Assembly (NCBI GenBank): GCA_015501605.1
Contig: JADNRZ010000015.1
Location: 806,001-870,000 of the forward strand
Direction of reading: 5' to 3'
Length of the DNA stretch: 64,000 bases
Origin: Panaeolus papilionaceus
Lineage: Eukaryota; Basidiomycota; Agaricomycetes; Agaricales
Made by a program: the position numbers and the translations under genes. The notes under the pieces were generated by a model. It was not told the DNA's origin. It searched no databases and worked only from the letters and a program-made list of their open reading frames with translations. Shown piece after piece: positions 1 to 10,300 of the stretch. Every line of letters begins with the position of its first letter. Position 1 is the first letter of the stretch.

Positions 1-162
1 ATTGATTTGTCTACTGACTCCGAGAAATAGATTGTCACGGGGAGGTCCACGAAGTGGAAGAGATCTGCCACTTTTGCGCCAGAGATTCAGCAAAATAGCT
101 AGAGACACGAAGGCCGAGAGCAATAGAGAGTTGGAGAACGTTGGAAGGTATTCAGAGATCAT
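1..162 (-). CDS. Cytochrome P450, N-terminal fragment (runs off left edge)
   Basis: The minus-strand ATG at 162 opens a frame that is still open at base 1. It encodes a hydrophobic anchor of about 20 residues (NSLLLSAFVSLAILLNL), then basic residues (WRK) and a proline/glycine hinge, LPLRGPPRDNLF. This is the standard start of a microsomal fungal P450: an ER membrane anchor followed by the LPxGPP hinge. The catalytic part (I-helix, ExxR, haem cysteine) lies outside the window, so family and substrate cannot be judged. The hinge resembles that of the P450 at 16300 only in general terms. No intron is visible in the part shown. Confidence 0.7.
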   Translation of the reverse strand, partial: MISEYLPTFSNSLLLSAFVSLAILLNLWRKSGRSLPLRGPPRDNLFLGVSRQIN

Positions 163-639
163 GGTGTAGGAGTTAGGTCAAAAGACGTACGATAGCACCC
201 GTCGCTTTTCAATGAAACTGCAAGTCAGATCTCGTCTTGGAAGACCCACAATGCTAGGGTTGGCGCGGAAGGGGACAAAAGCGGAATGTCATGAGATCAA
301 AAAGATGAGGAGAAAGGTTATTCAGAAAGTAGAAAACGAGGTGAAAGTGCCATAACTAGCCCCGCGAATATCGAATTGCAATGGTCTGACAGGGCCTCTA
401 AAAGTTATGGTGATCCCCATGAGCATAACAAGAACGTAAAGGGCAGTGTATAGATTACAAGAGAAAAGCCACATAAAACCAGATCTCGCATAGAAAATGA
501 CATATGCGGTAAATAATTCTCTACGCCCATGATTGAGAACGGGTAGAGATAACAAAACAAGTCGTCATCTGATAGTCGCGTACAATTCAGACGACTCAGC
601 GGGAAAGACCCACATTGTGACGCATGGCGGCCTACTGTC
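163..639. other. Intergenic region, no gene seen
   Basis: This stretch lies between the 5' end of the partial P450 and the 3' end of the alkyltransferase gene, both on the minus strand. It should hold the P450 promoter. The 77-codon minus frame at 322-555 has no recognisable family or splice context and was not called. Confidence 0.5.
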
Positions 640-1370
640 TTAACACCGGTTCTTGGGGGTCCACAGGACTGTGGCAGAATTCTTTAGGTGGCCGCGGTCG
701 TCGAAATATACCCCTTCCTGGATGAGGAGTTCCATCTTCTGGTTGTATCGAGTACCTGTTTTATGTTCCTTGCCCCATTCGCCAAAGAATCCACCAATGA
801 ATAGATTGGATGCTATTACCCTGTGGCACGGTACGAATGGTGCGAAGGGGTTGCTTCGCAGGGCACCACCAACTGGATGAGATTGCACCGAAACGAGTCA
901 GTACAGATCCAGAAGTGTGTGAACCAGACAGCATCAACCTGAGCGGGCTGAACCGCCTGCGGCCTCAGCAACGTGCTTGTACGTGGTAACCTTCCCCTTC
1001 GGAATTTGCATGATAGCATCATAAACGGCCCATTGGTGAGAAGTGATTTTCTGGGGAAAATAAAAGTATGAGATAAATTGAGGAGTCACGTTCTGCCTCG
1101 TGGATGGCTCTTCCGCTGTGAGGGACCCACCTTGCCTTCCTTTGTGGTATATGTCATCCTCTCTACATGCGTCAAGGGATAATATATCGTGGTGGGTGCT
1201 TCACTTGGCTTTGAACACGCGTCCGAATCTTGCAGGGTGCTCTCTTCAAATATTTGTGGAGTTGTCACGATAGCCGGACTGCCAGAGGTATTTTCCACAT
1301 TCTGTAGACGCTGATTAAAGTATTTGGATTTCACGCTAGACTCTTCAGGATTCTTTCGATGGACAGGCAT
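640..1370 (-). CDS. MGT1: O6-alkylguanine-DNA alkyltransferase (MGMT)
   Basis: DNA repair suicide enzyme that moves an alkyl group from O6-alkylguanine onto its own cysteine, in the nucleus. Three exons join in frame: 1131-1370, 939-1050 and 640-872, giving 194 codons. Exon 2 carries the helix-turn-helix region (SHQWAVYDAIMQIPKGKVTT, then YKHVAEAAGG). Exon 3 begins VGGALRSNPFAPFVPCHRVI, with the alkyl-acceptor Cys in PCHRV, and continues with a GGFxGE turn (FIGGFFGEWGKEHK). The first 80 residues are rich in S, T and P and resemble no domain I know; only the C-terminal ATase domain is recognisable. The introns are 80 and 66 nt with canonical GT/AG ends. Length fits the family. The next gene upstream on the same strand is the peroxisomal hydrolase, 330 bp away. 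Confidence 0.93.
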
Positions 1371-1699
1371 AAATAAAAATTTCTGGTTCGAAAAATCAAA
1401 GGGGATGATGAGGGTAGAGGTTCAAGAGCCGGTTCAGGAACAGTTGAGGCGTTGGTCGGGGTTGTTGCAGCGTAAATCAACAAGCACAAACAAGCAGCGA
1501 TATCTCGTCAAAGGACATAATCTTATCAGGGTCCTGCTAGCTTGCTCCAGGCCGCCATGATGGTTAAAATCACTCAGCCTCAAACCATTTTCCAATACTT
1601 ATTCCCGGTCGAGTAGGGCAAAGTATGCATCCACAAACACATATCGTTAAGTCCATTTGTGCTTATACATAAATTCCATAAGTTACACAACCCCAAAAG
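1371..1699. other. Short intergenic gap
   Basis: This gap lies between the alkyltransferase start and the hydrolase stop. It must contain the hydrolase 3' UTR and the alkyltransferase promoter. I see no further gene. Confidence 0.5.
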
Positions 1700-3198
1700 T
1701 TAAAGCCTAGAAAGACGCAATGCAGGTTCAGCCACCAGAATGTCGTATATTCGTTTTGAAACCTTGGAAGGAATGGTCTGTGGTATCTGAAATTAAATTT
1801 GTGGGGGTCAGGCACAAAGAAAAAGAAGAATGGTTCGGATAAAATACTTACCAGATGACCGACCCCTGGTATACTCTGAATAGAGGCAAACTGGCGGCCT
1901 GCTTTAGGATCAGTTAGGGAACGGTGAACATGCAGTGGTCTACCCAAGGCAGCTGTTAAAGGAACTTTTTTATTTGAAGGTAAATCGACATACACGAAAT
2001 CCTTCTTTTCTCCAAGGATAAGATGTACAGGGATCGAGTGTGATATAACATTCAGATCATCAACTGGTTTTACTGGACCTGGTTCGTCCATATACATAAT
2101 CTATAAATGTCTTTATGAGGCATCGAAGAGGACAAATATGATGATTTGCTCACTATTTCTTGCTTCTTCGTGCAAGATAACACGAACGAATTGCTTTCCG
2201 GACGCCAGTGAATGGCGTGATTCTAATAAGCTATAAGCCGACGCCGAAAAGACCCTATATCCCGGTGAATTATAGACTCACAACAAATGTCTCTATCACA
2301 CGAGGGTCCCACAGAGACGTTGCTCTAAGGGACTTCAGATGCGATCTAGCCTCATCTCGACTTGGCCAGCAATCACGGCGCCTAATCGCACCAGCGACTA
2401 ACTTCTCTCGTAATGGATGAAGATGATGACCTCCTTCCGGGCTCAACATGGGCTCAACAATTATCAGGGATGAGAACTTAAATGTCGGCTGCAATCGTTG
2501 CAGCATCAACCTACAAAATTTGAGATATTGGTATCAGTCAGTTCACCTCAGTTCACTTGACGATCATCAAGACGTACATGGCATTTCCTCCCAACGAATG
2601 ACCAATCCCGACTAAATTTCTTTTCGTAAAATCTACCCTCTCCCCATTTGCCAACTTTGGACATGCGCTTAAGAACCTATGCACCGCCAACGCATATTTC
2701 TCGCATGAAACTATCCAAAAATGAAAACAAAATCACAGTCAATGTAAACCAACGCTCAAAAGGGGGAAAGAAAAAGGCACAAAGGGAAAAAAGGAACATG
2801 AACAGAGAAAAAAATCACTCACCACTGGCAAACCCCGGGCTCTCAAGCACTCGGTGGTTCAACTCCGCCGACTCTCCATGGTTCGGACAATCAATTGCCC
2901 ATGCTTCTCTAACCAAAACCCTGCCGTTGCTCGTATTCTTGCCGCTATGAACTCCACGAATCGGTCCGGTTTGGCTTATAATGCGATCGAACAAGTCCTC
3001 AAGCGCTGGCTCCCATGTCTCTTTGTGGAAACTCGTTGAATGGAGAAATATGAGCGTCAATGCCTGAGCGGCGGATGATTGCCCAGAGCCTGATGTGGAG
3101 TTCAGTTCGGGCACCCAGTATCGTTTGGCTACGATGTGTAGAGGAATGTCATCATTGGGTGGCACAATGACCTTTTCATGCAGCATTTTCTTAATCAT
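1700..3198 (-). CDS. Alpha/beta hydrolase with peroxisomal PTS1 signal (AKT2/toxin-biosynthesis-like family)
   Basis: Predicted hydrolase of the fungal peroxisomal alpha/beta-hydrolase group. Six exons join in frame from the ATG at 3198. The oxyanion-side strand is LTLIFLHSTSFHKETWEP; the next strand reads AWAIDCPNHGES. Exon 2 gives NLVGIGHSLGGNA, a GxSxG nucleophile elbow with its Ser. The probable catalytic His is in the GVGHLI turn. The last exon, after an intron in GHL|IPQ, ends ...AEPALRLSRL-stop, so the protein finishes in SRL, a class 1 peroxisomal targeting signal. Relatives such as AKT2 act in peroxisomal steps of secondary metabolism. The substrate cannot be told from sequence. The acid residue was not assigned. 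A run of 13 T in an intron near 1830 is non-coding. Confidence 0.85.
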
Positions 3199-4403
3199 TC
3201 CAACGATGTTCGTGTTGTTGCGTTGAATCGAGTTGCAATAACGTGCAATTAGGAAGCAGAAAGCTTAGGGCGTCCTTCAGGTGCCTTGAAAGATGGCAGG
3301 CAAGGGTGGGAAGGAGGAAGAAACCTAGAGGCCGTCCCAAGAGAAGGATAATTTTAAGGGTATTAGATTTTATATACACCTTCAGGAGCTTATAAACAAT
3401 TCCCTTACCACAATCTACTTGAGAATGATATTACCACACTGCTTCCTTTCCTTGAATCAGAGGTGCCAACGAGGTACAAGAGCTGGCTTCTTCCGCTGTT
3501 CTGCCTGTCCGGTTGTGGTGCGTTAGAGCTCAAAAAGCTGCGGTGACTGGTTTCACTGTAGGACCACCAACATTCATTCATTTCTCCAGACACCCCTTAT
3601 CTGGGCATCAATGTGCGAAGCTGGCATGGCATGTTGGGGTCTCTTGGAGGGCCGAGGTATCATGATCATGGCAGGAATCACGCGCGACTGGCCCTGCTGG
3701 CCAATGCCTGCCATGTTCAGAATTCTCTCAGAGGCTGGTGATGGCCGGTGATGGAGCTATGCATGAGCTATTTCTGTCTGCGTCATGCATAATATGCACA
3801 TGAATAGGTGGGTAAGTGGCAAACGTTTGCTCGAAGTGCAGCACAATTGAATGTAAATGAATATTCACCTTTTCTAGACATTAAATAAAAGGGACTACGA
3901 TAAAGACTAGTATGTCTACGCGACGACTCAGGTATCTACAAAGTTCACAAAAAAGTCTGGAAATGCATGATGATGATGAGTAAAATGTGTTCCATGAAAA
4001 AAATGCAGGGTGATACCTAGTCTCGGTCCCCCATCCTCTCCAGCGTTGAAGGACAGCCCAAGAGGGAGGATTGGGGATCGAGACTAGGTGATCATGATGT
4101 AGAGAGCTATCCAAACAATGTACAAAATGTAGCATATTTACAATGAGGCAGACCAAGAAGAAAAAATGAGAAGAGACCAAAGTGGATGCATAATGAGAAT
4201 GAACATGAAAATGGCAAAAAAAAAAAAAAGATATGGCAGTCCGAAACGCGAAAAATAATGCAAGTAATCACAGTCAAAGGGCAAAGAAATGGAAGGCAAA
4301 AAAAAAGAGAATGTCGCTTAAACCAACACGTCTAGAGTTCCAGGTGACATCCCTGTCTGTCTGCAGACCCGGCCAATTCAACTGCGGGTCCAGACCAATC
4401 AAG
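3199..4403. other. 1.2-kb intergenic region, no gene seen
   Basis: This lies between the hydrolase 5' end and the 3' end of the HD-phosphohydrolase gene. It is AT-rich towards 4200, with A-runs. Open frames on either strand are short, have no recognisable domain, and do not join through splice sites. It probably contains the hydrolase promoter and the 3' UTR of the next gene. Confidence 0.5.
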
Positions 4404-6895
4404 CTAACCCTTCATACGATGCTTCTTCACCTCCCTCTCTGTACCGGGGGTATCCTCTCCTGCACCATCCACTTCCCTCTCGCGCTTCTTGTTCCTAACC
4501 GACGCCACACTGGGACTACGCTCCGTGGCCAACGTGGTACTGGAATCACCACCCGCAGAATCAATGCTCTCCATACTGGAATTACTCGACCCGCTCACAT
4601 GGCGGCCCTGCACCCCTTTACTCCTTGGCTTCCTATTCTTTGCAGCAGCAGTCGACGGACTTCCAGGAGGCACATAGGTAGGAGGCACAGTCGTGAACAC
4701 GTTGGTATTGAAATTCAAATGGGGCGTGCTGGCGGAACCTGGACCGGCACTTCCACCCATAGTGGGGAACGAGAAGCTTCCTTGTCGAGAATGGGCACTA
4801 GCTTTGGGAGTGCTGGGTGCTTCAGTGACTGGAGGGGTAGGTGCTCCTGGAGGAAGCTCGTCCGGGGCTGTCAATTCCAACTTTGGGATCTGGGCAGTCG
4901 GAACAGGTGGATTAACGTGACAGGAACAAGAGCAGGTTGCATTGCACTCTGTTTGTTCCGGAGGTTGAATGGTGCCTCGTTCAATCCCGTCCTGTAGGTG
5001 TTTGAGAACCCGACGATAACCAGCTTGAACTAGACCGAAGATGTTTCTGTTCTTGGTGTAGATACGGAGAAGGACCTCGGCGAAATATGAGGGCATGAGA
5101 TTGGAGTAGTCGCCGCGATCTGCATGATTGCACACTACGAAGACGCTAAGTTGCAATATATGATTAAGGCTCAGTCAGATAAAGGAGACGTACCATCAGG
5201 GGAACGCTTGGAGTACCACTTGACTGAATCAAGGGGGTTTTTGGCCTTCATTCCGTAATGCATTGTGGAGGCATCAACGATGACATCACTCTCATTGATC
5301 ACAATATCCTGTCCAGACTCTGCGGCGATCGCTCTCGCAGCTTCGACAACCTCCTCTGACGTGATATGCTTTGCGAACATTTTCCGCGCTGGCCAAGTGA
5401 TGGTTTTATGGTCAACACATTGGTACAAGTCTCGTTTGCGGATTCGGTCGATGATGTCCCGAGCAGGTTGCAGCGCCTGTAATGAAATCATCAGGAACTA
5501 CTCCAAAGAAAAAATAAACGAAAGTTAGGCAACGCACATCACTGGTAGACTCTTCAATACGCTCCAAAATGCTGTCAGTGAGATACAGGTAGGCCTTTGG
5601 GTCATTGATCCGTCGCACTATATCCATATGTGGTTCAGCGAGTAGGAGGGCATCAATAATCATGTATTCAATCGCTCTGGCTAAAAGAGGGAGATGTCAG
5701 AGGCAAAATGTCATATACTTGGTTCTCGACGTACCGGACTTGTGCTGATAGACGATCTTGTGCAACTTGAAACGGGCGTTGCAGATTTCGTAGATATGAT
5801 TCGCATCCTTAATGTCATAGCAAATTTGATTATCGAGGACTCGGGCCGAGTTTACCAGTCGGTCAAGGGAGAGGCAAATGGGTTCTCCAACAGTGTGCGA
5901 GTCACGATGGATGTAATCGAATCTGATAGCGGGTTAGCCTTCACATCTGCTACAAGATACCTGTCTCTTACTTGTCAACGTCGAGACCATTGCGCTTGTT
6001 CGCTACGATATCGAATAGAAATGGCTTTTCGTCGGGACTAAATGGCGTTCAAAATGTTATCGAGCCGACATTCCAAAAATAGAGCAACCTACGTTCTTCC
6101 TGGCTCGCCAGCAATCAAGGCTTTGATAAAGTCGCTGTCCTCCTTAGTGATAGGAACTTTATTTTCCTTGATAAGCGCGTCGAAAAGCATCTCAGAACCC
6201 TTTTCGTGGGTCCACTCTTTAAGGTGTCCCAGTTTTTCTGGTTCTCTCTTGCTAAGTAAAGACGCGAATTAGAATGTATTTCGAAATGGAGCAAGCGGAA
6301 ATTAACATACAGTGCTTCAGGGATAAACATCCCATCCCACACATGACTCCAAGGGCCATGTCCTAGGTCATGACACAATCCAGCAACTTCGACGCAATGT
6401 ACGTCGCGATCTGTGATACCTAGGTCCGGCTGCTTATCCTTCAGATGCTGAGCCATCATGCGCGCAAGATGGGCAACGCCTAATCGCCATTTCAGGAGGT
6501 CGAATTCTAAGTTCATCCAATTCAAATAAGGATACGAAGCTACTCACCTAAGCAGTGCTCGAACCGAGTATGGCATGCACTGGGCCAAACATATGATGAG
6601 GTTCCCAGCTGCTTGATGTTGCGCAGTCTTTGGAACTGCTTCCTACACGTGGATTTCGACTGTCAGAGATGTAAGGGCGATACCGAGCGAAATGCCTACG
6701 TGTCGATGAAGCGACTCAGCTGGCGAGATATAGGTACTACACAGATCAATCATTTTAGAGACGTTTTTTCAAAGGTTTGATAGATGAAGACGGACTGTAT
6801 TGGTGAATTGGATCCTTGATATGGCGAATTAAAGTAAAAGGATCTTCGGCGGGTTCGATCTGGTCGTCCCAAACCTCGCTGGATGGTGTTTGCAT
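4404..6895 (-). CDS. SAMHD1-type HD-domain dNTP triphosphohydrolase
   Basis: Homologue of SAMHD1, which splits dNTPs to deoxynucleoside plus triphosphate and controls nuclear dNTP pools. The ATG at 6895 begins [15 protein letters not shown], with an in-frame stop upstream. After a short exon ending in DPIHQY comes [20 protein letters not shown] and HTRFEHCLG, the first metal-ligand His. Next is [19 protein letters not shown], the HD pair. RNGLDVDK...[12 protein letters not shown] supplies the distal Asp. [16 protein letters not shown] is the conserved helical core. No SAM domain is seen. The C-terminal 230 residues or so are low-complexity P/S/T with a cysteine cluster ([14 protein letters not shown]) and end in basic runs (KKRERE, KKHRMKG) that look like nuclear localisation signals. 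At least seven introns. Confidence 0.9.
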
Positions 6896-7373
6896 ATGGC
6901 GGTAATGACGTTCCTCTTGATTAGAGGTTTATTTAACCTAATAAAAAGACTTCAAGTCCTTTGATAACTTTTATAAACAATTAATTACCTGTATACAAAG
7001 GGATCAATACTCACAAAAAACGCTTTGAAAGGAACGACCTGGGTGATGGTAGATGGTGAAACAGATGAAAGGAGCGACAAGGAGCGAAGACAGGCTCTTA
7101 ATGGATCCCGTTTAGGAACACCGGCCAAATAAATATGCTTTGATCACCGGCTTCTGATTGGCTGCAGACTTTTGTAAACCTTTTCCAACGACGTCGACAA
7201 CGACGAGCTGGACATTCTCACTACGACCTCTACCCATTATAAGGGCTATTACCCTTGAAAGAGGACCTTTTATTGCTGACTTAGGAATATAGTCGACCAC
7301 CAAAATTGCGGCGTTAGGGACGATTACGCGGATATATACCTCGGACGAAATTCAGTTTCTGGAAATCAGTAAA
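6896..7373. promoter_or_regulatory. Divergent promoter region, HD-dNTPase / URB1
   Basis: This 478-bp region separates two head-to-head start codons, so it must drive both genes. A 63-codon minus frame inside it (7112-7303) has no domain and was not called. No clear TATA box was found. The region is inferred from gene orientation, not from a specific motif. Confidence 0.55.
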
Positions 7374-10300
7374 ATGCCTGTAAAAAACACGACAGGCCCA
7401 CCACCTGCGAAGCGAGCAAGGGTAGAGAAGACAACAAAGAAAAGTATCCAGTTTAAAGACCCAGCTCAGATCCGAAATGCGTTGGGGACAGACAATTCTG
7501 ATGTGCTGAATGAAGGTACGCTGCTATCTTTGTGCAATGTCTTGCTTCTTATTTTAATGTATCAGCTCTTAGCTCCTTGCGCAACCAGCTAACGGTGCAC
7601 ACGCAAGAAGATGTCATATCACCACAAGATTCTCGGCTTGAATTGGCCAAACAATGGATGAGCTCTTCGTTAGGCGCACAAGAATTATTTGATGCTTGGG
7701 ATAATGCCAACCCAGTACGTTTCACCACGACATTATACCCTACTATTGCCTAAAAAATATTATAGCGACAAAGCACCTCACAAACTCTGGTTTTGGCGAT
7801 TTTATCGGCACTCCTTACGCTTCTCTCGGCCCACTATTCAGACTACGCACTGGGTCAGCCCATCATCAAGACTTTACTGAGCCCAACTCGTCTACGACAA
7901 CTGAACTCTTACATTGGCGGAACAAACAACGAGCTTATTCTTGTGACGTTGAAGCTTTACAATGTGATCTCGAATTTCGCTGGAGGAAGGGAAAGGAAAG
8001 CAGTTTTAGAAGGTTTTGCTTGGGAGATTAAAGTGGGTGCTATAACCTTTATTTTACGCGTTGATTCTAACAGCTTTCACTATAGTCACTGCCAAAGCTT
8101 CTAAGCATGAGACGAAAAACGCAAGGTGGAATTGATCGAACAGACCCTCTACAAAGACCAGGTATGACCCTTCTCATGAATCCACACCCCAGGCTTATGA
8201 TTATCAGACATTCGTACCCTATACATCCTACTCTTGCTGTCATTTGTGGATTCGAACAGCGCCAGTCAAGTGAAGACAGCCTTCCTGGAACAACACCGTG
8301 ATTCTTTCCTTGCGATCTTCAAAGGCCTCATGCAAGATCATTACAACATGGCCCGCAGTATCCTCGAAGTCTGTTGGACTGGGATCTGGTCAGACGTCAA
8401 AGTCAAACGCACGATCAAGATCGGTCTATTCAATGAAACAACACTCGGCCATGTACGCTTCGTGTATTTTTTATCTTGCCTTCAAACGATCTGACTTGAT
8501 TCCAAACAGTTGATCAAGCTGTACGATAAAATCCAACCCGAAGACGAAGATGGCGAAAATATCCCAGCCAATCTTGTTCACCATTTCCTGCTCGGTATTT
8601 GCACACGTCCAGGGTTCGGAATTTGCTTCAAGGATAATGGTTGGTATCCTCGTGAAACCGACTCGGATGAAATGGGTGGTCGAAGGGATGAAGACGAAGA
8701 AAACAAGAAGAAGGGTGGAAAAATTTACAATAAAATTCTGGCCAACATCTTAAAGACCCTGAAAGTCAACGAAGACGCCAGACAGCAGGAGCTGGCTACC
8801 AAAATCCTTGCAGCGTGCCCTGAACTTGTGGCTGGGTAAGCGACTTGTGCCTTCTTCGTGAACTTCTGCTCATCGCTTCTTAGATACTGGCCAGCTGCTG
8901 CACTGACACTCGAACCTCGTCTTTCGTCAAAATGGATAGCCAACATCGCATTTTTCGGCAACATCCTCTCATTACCCATCCCTGTCACCTCATTCTACCT
9001 CCCTGGCACACGACACTACAATCCTACCCCTCCTCCCCTCCAAAACATCATCGAAAATATTTTGCCATCTGTCAACACAAAGAACAATTTCTCAAAAGGT
9101 CTTCAATCTACCAGTGGTCTTGTCCAGCACTGCACTGCAATTGCACTGAGCAAGTGTTTGTTGAAGTACATCTCTGTTGTGCAGCAGATTACAGAAATCG
9201 TGTCTACGCTGGAAGAAGACCATGAGAATGGTCAGTGGACGAAAAGGCTGAGAGAGTTGGAGCGAGAAGTCAGAAGAAGGGTACCCGAGTTTCAGGTCGT
9301 CGTCGCGTTTTCACAGCAGAAACATGGGGCGACAGCTACCACCCCTGCGCATCCGACAAAGACCGCTTTGCTTACCGAAAGTGCGCAGAGGGTGTTGTGG
9401 CTATACCATAAGTGTCTTCCTGCCGTCGTAGCTGAGGCAAGATTCGATATTGCGAAGTTGTTGCAGGGCATCACCCAAGGCGAGGAAGAGACGCCTGAGG
9501 ATGATCCCGATGCAGCAGCTAGGCTATATCGTATACAACAGCTCCATATCCTCAGCTTGCTGAAAGATAGTGACCAGTTCGTTTGGTCTGGTAAAATCGG
9601 TATGTCTAGCTCTGTCAAATACTTTTTCTCGTCTCATATGTTTTGTCTTAGGGTCTCTACCAAACACGCCCTTCCACATTCTTCTCACTTCATACACCTC
9701 GGCGACTATTCCATCCATCGGCCAAACCTTTGCTAACCTCCTTCATCACATCCTCTCGCAATGCATTCTCTTCCAAGAGGACCGCACCGAGCCTCATCAC
9801 TGGTTAAACGCCCTGCCTCTCAACAGATCCATCTCTCCCCAACTGTTATCAGATCAAATATCACTCAACGGCGAAACCACCCCCCTAATCACATTCTTGG
9901 ATGACTGCGTCCAGCGATGCCTTAAAACGCCATACCGATACATCGAGTCTCTTCACGAATTCGCCGTATCTTCGCATCCAAGCAAAGATCAAGTGGACAG
10001 GTTGGACATGCTCCCAAGTCCCCTGATCATGACCTTCGCTGAACAGCTTGAGGCGAAGGTTAATAATAAGACCTTGAGCTTGATAGATGTGATGTCTATG
10101 GCGGGTTATCTCAGGAAATTAATGTTTTATCTCACTGGCAAGACCTCATCTTTACATTTCCTCCGTGCGTTCGCGAGGAAGGTTGATGAGATGCTCAGTG
10201 AGCTTAAACTGATTTCGATGGAGGGAGAGGAGTCACTTGTTCAGGTTATTCGAAGTCAAGTTGCGATGACACACCGTCTTCTTGCGTTTGTACCAAAGCC

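Noticed and set aside
4233..4997. 254-codon plus-strand ORF
   Set aside because: It is the antisense shadow of the P/S-rich tail of the HD-dNTPase gene and has no family features.
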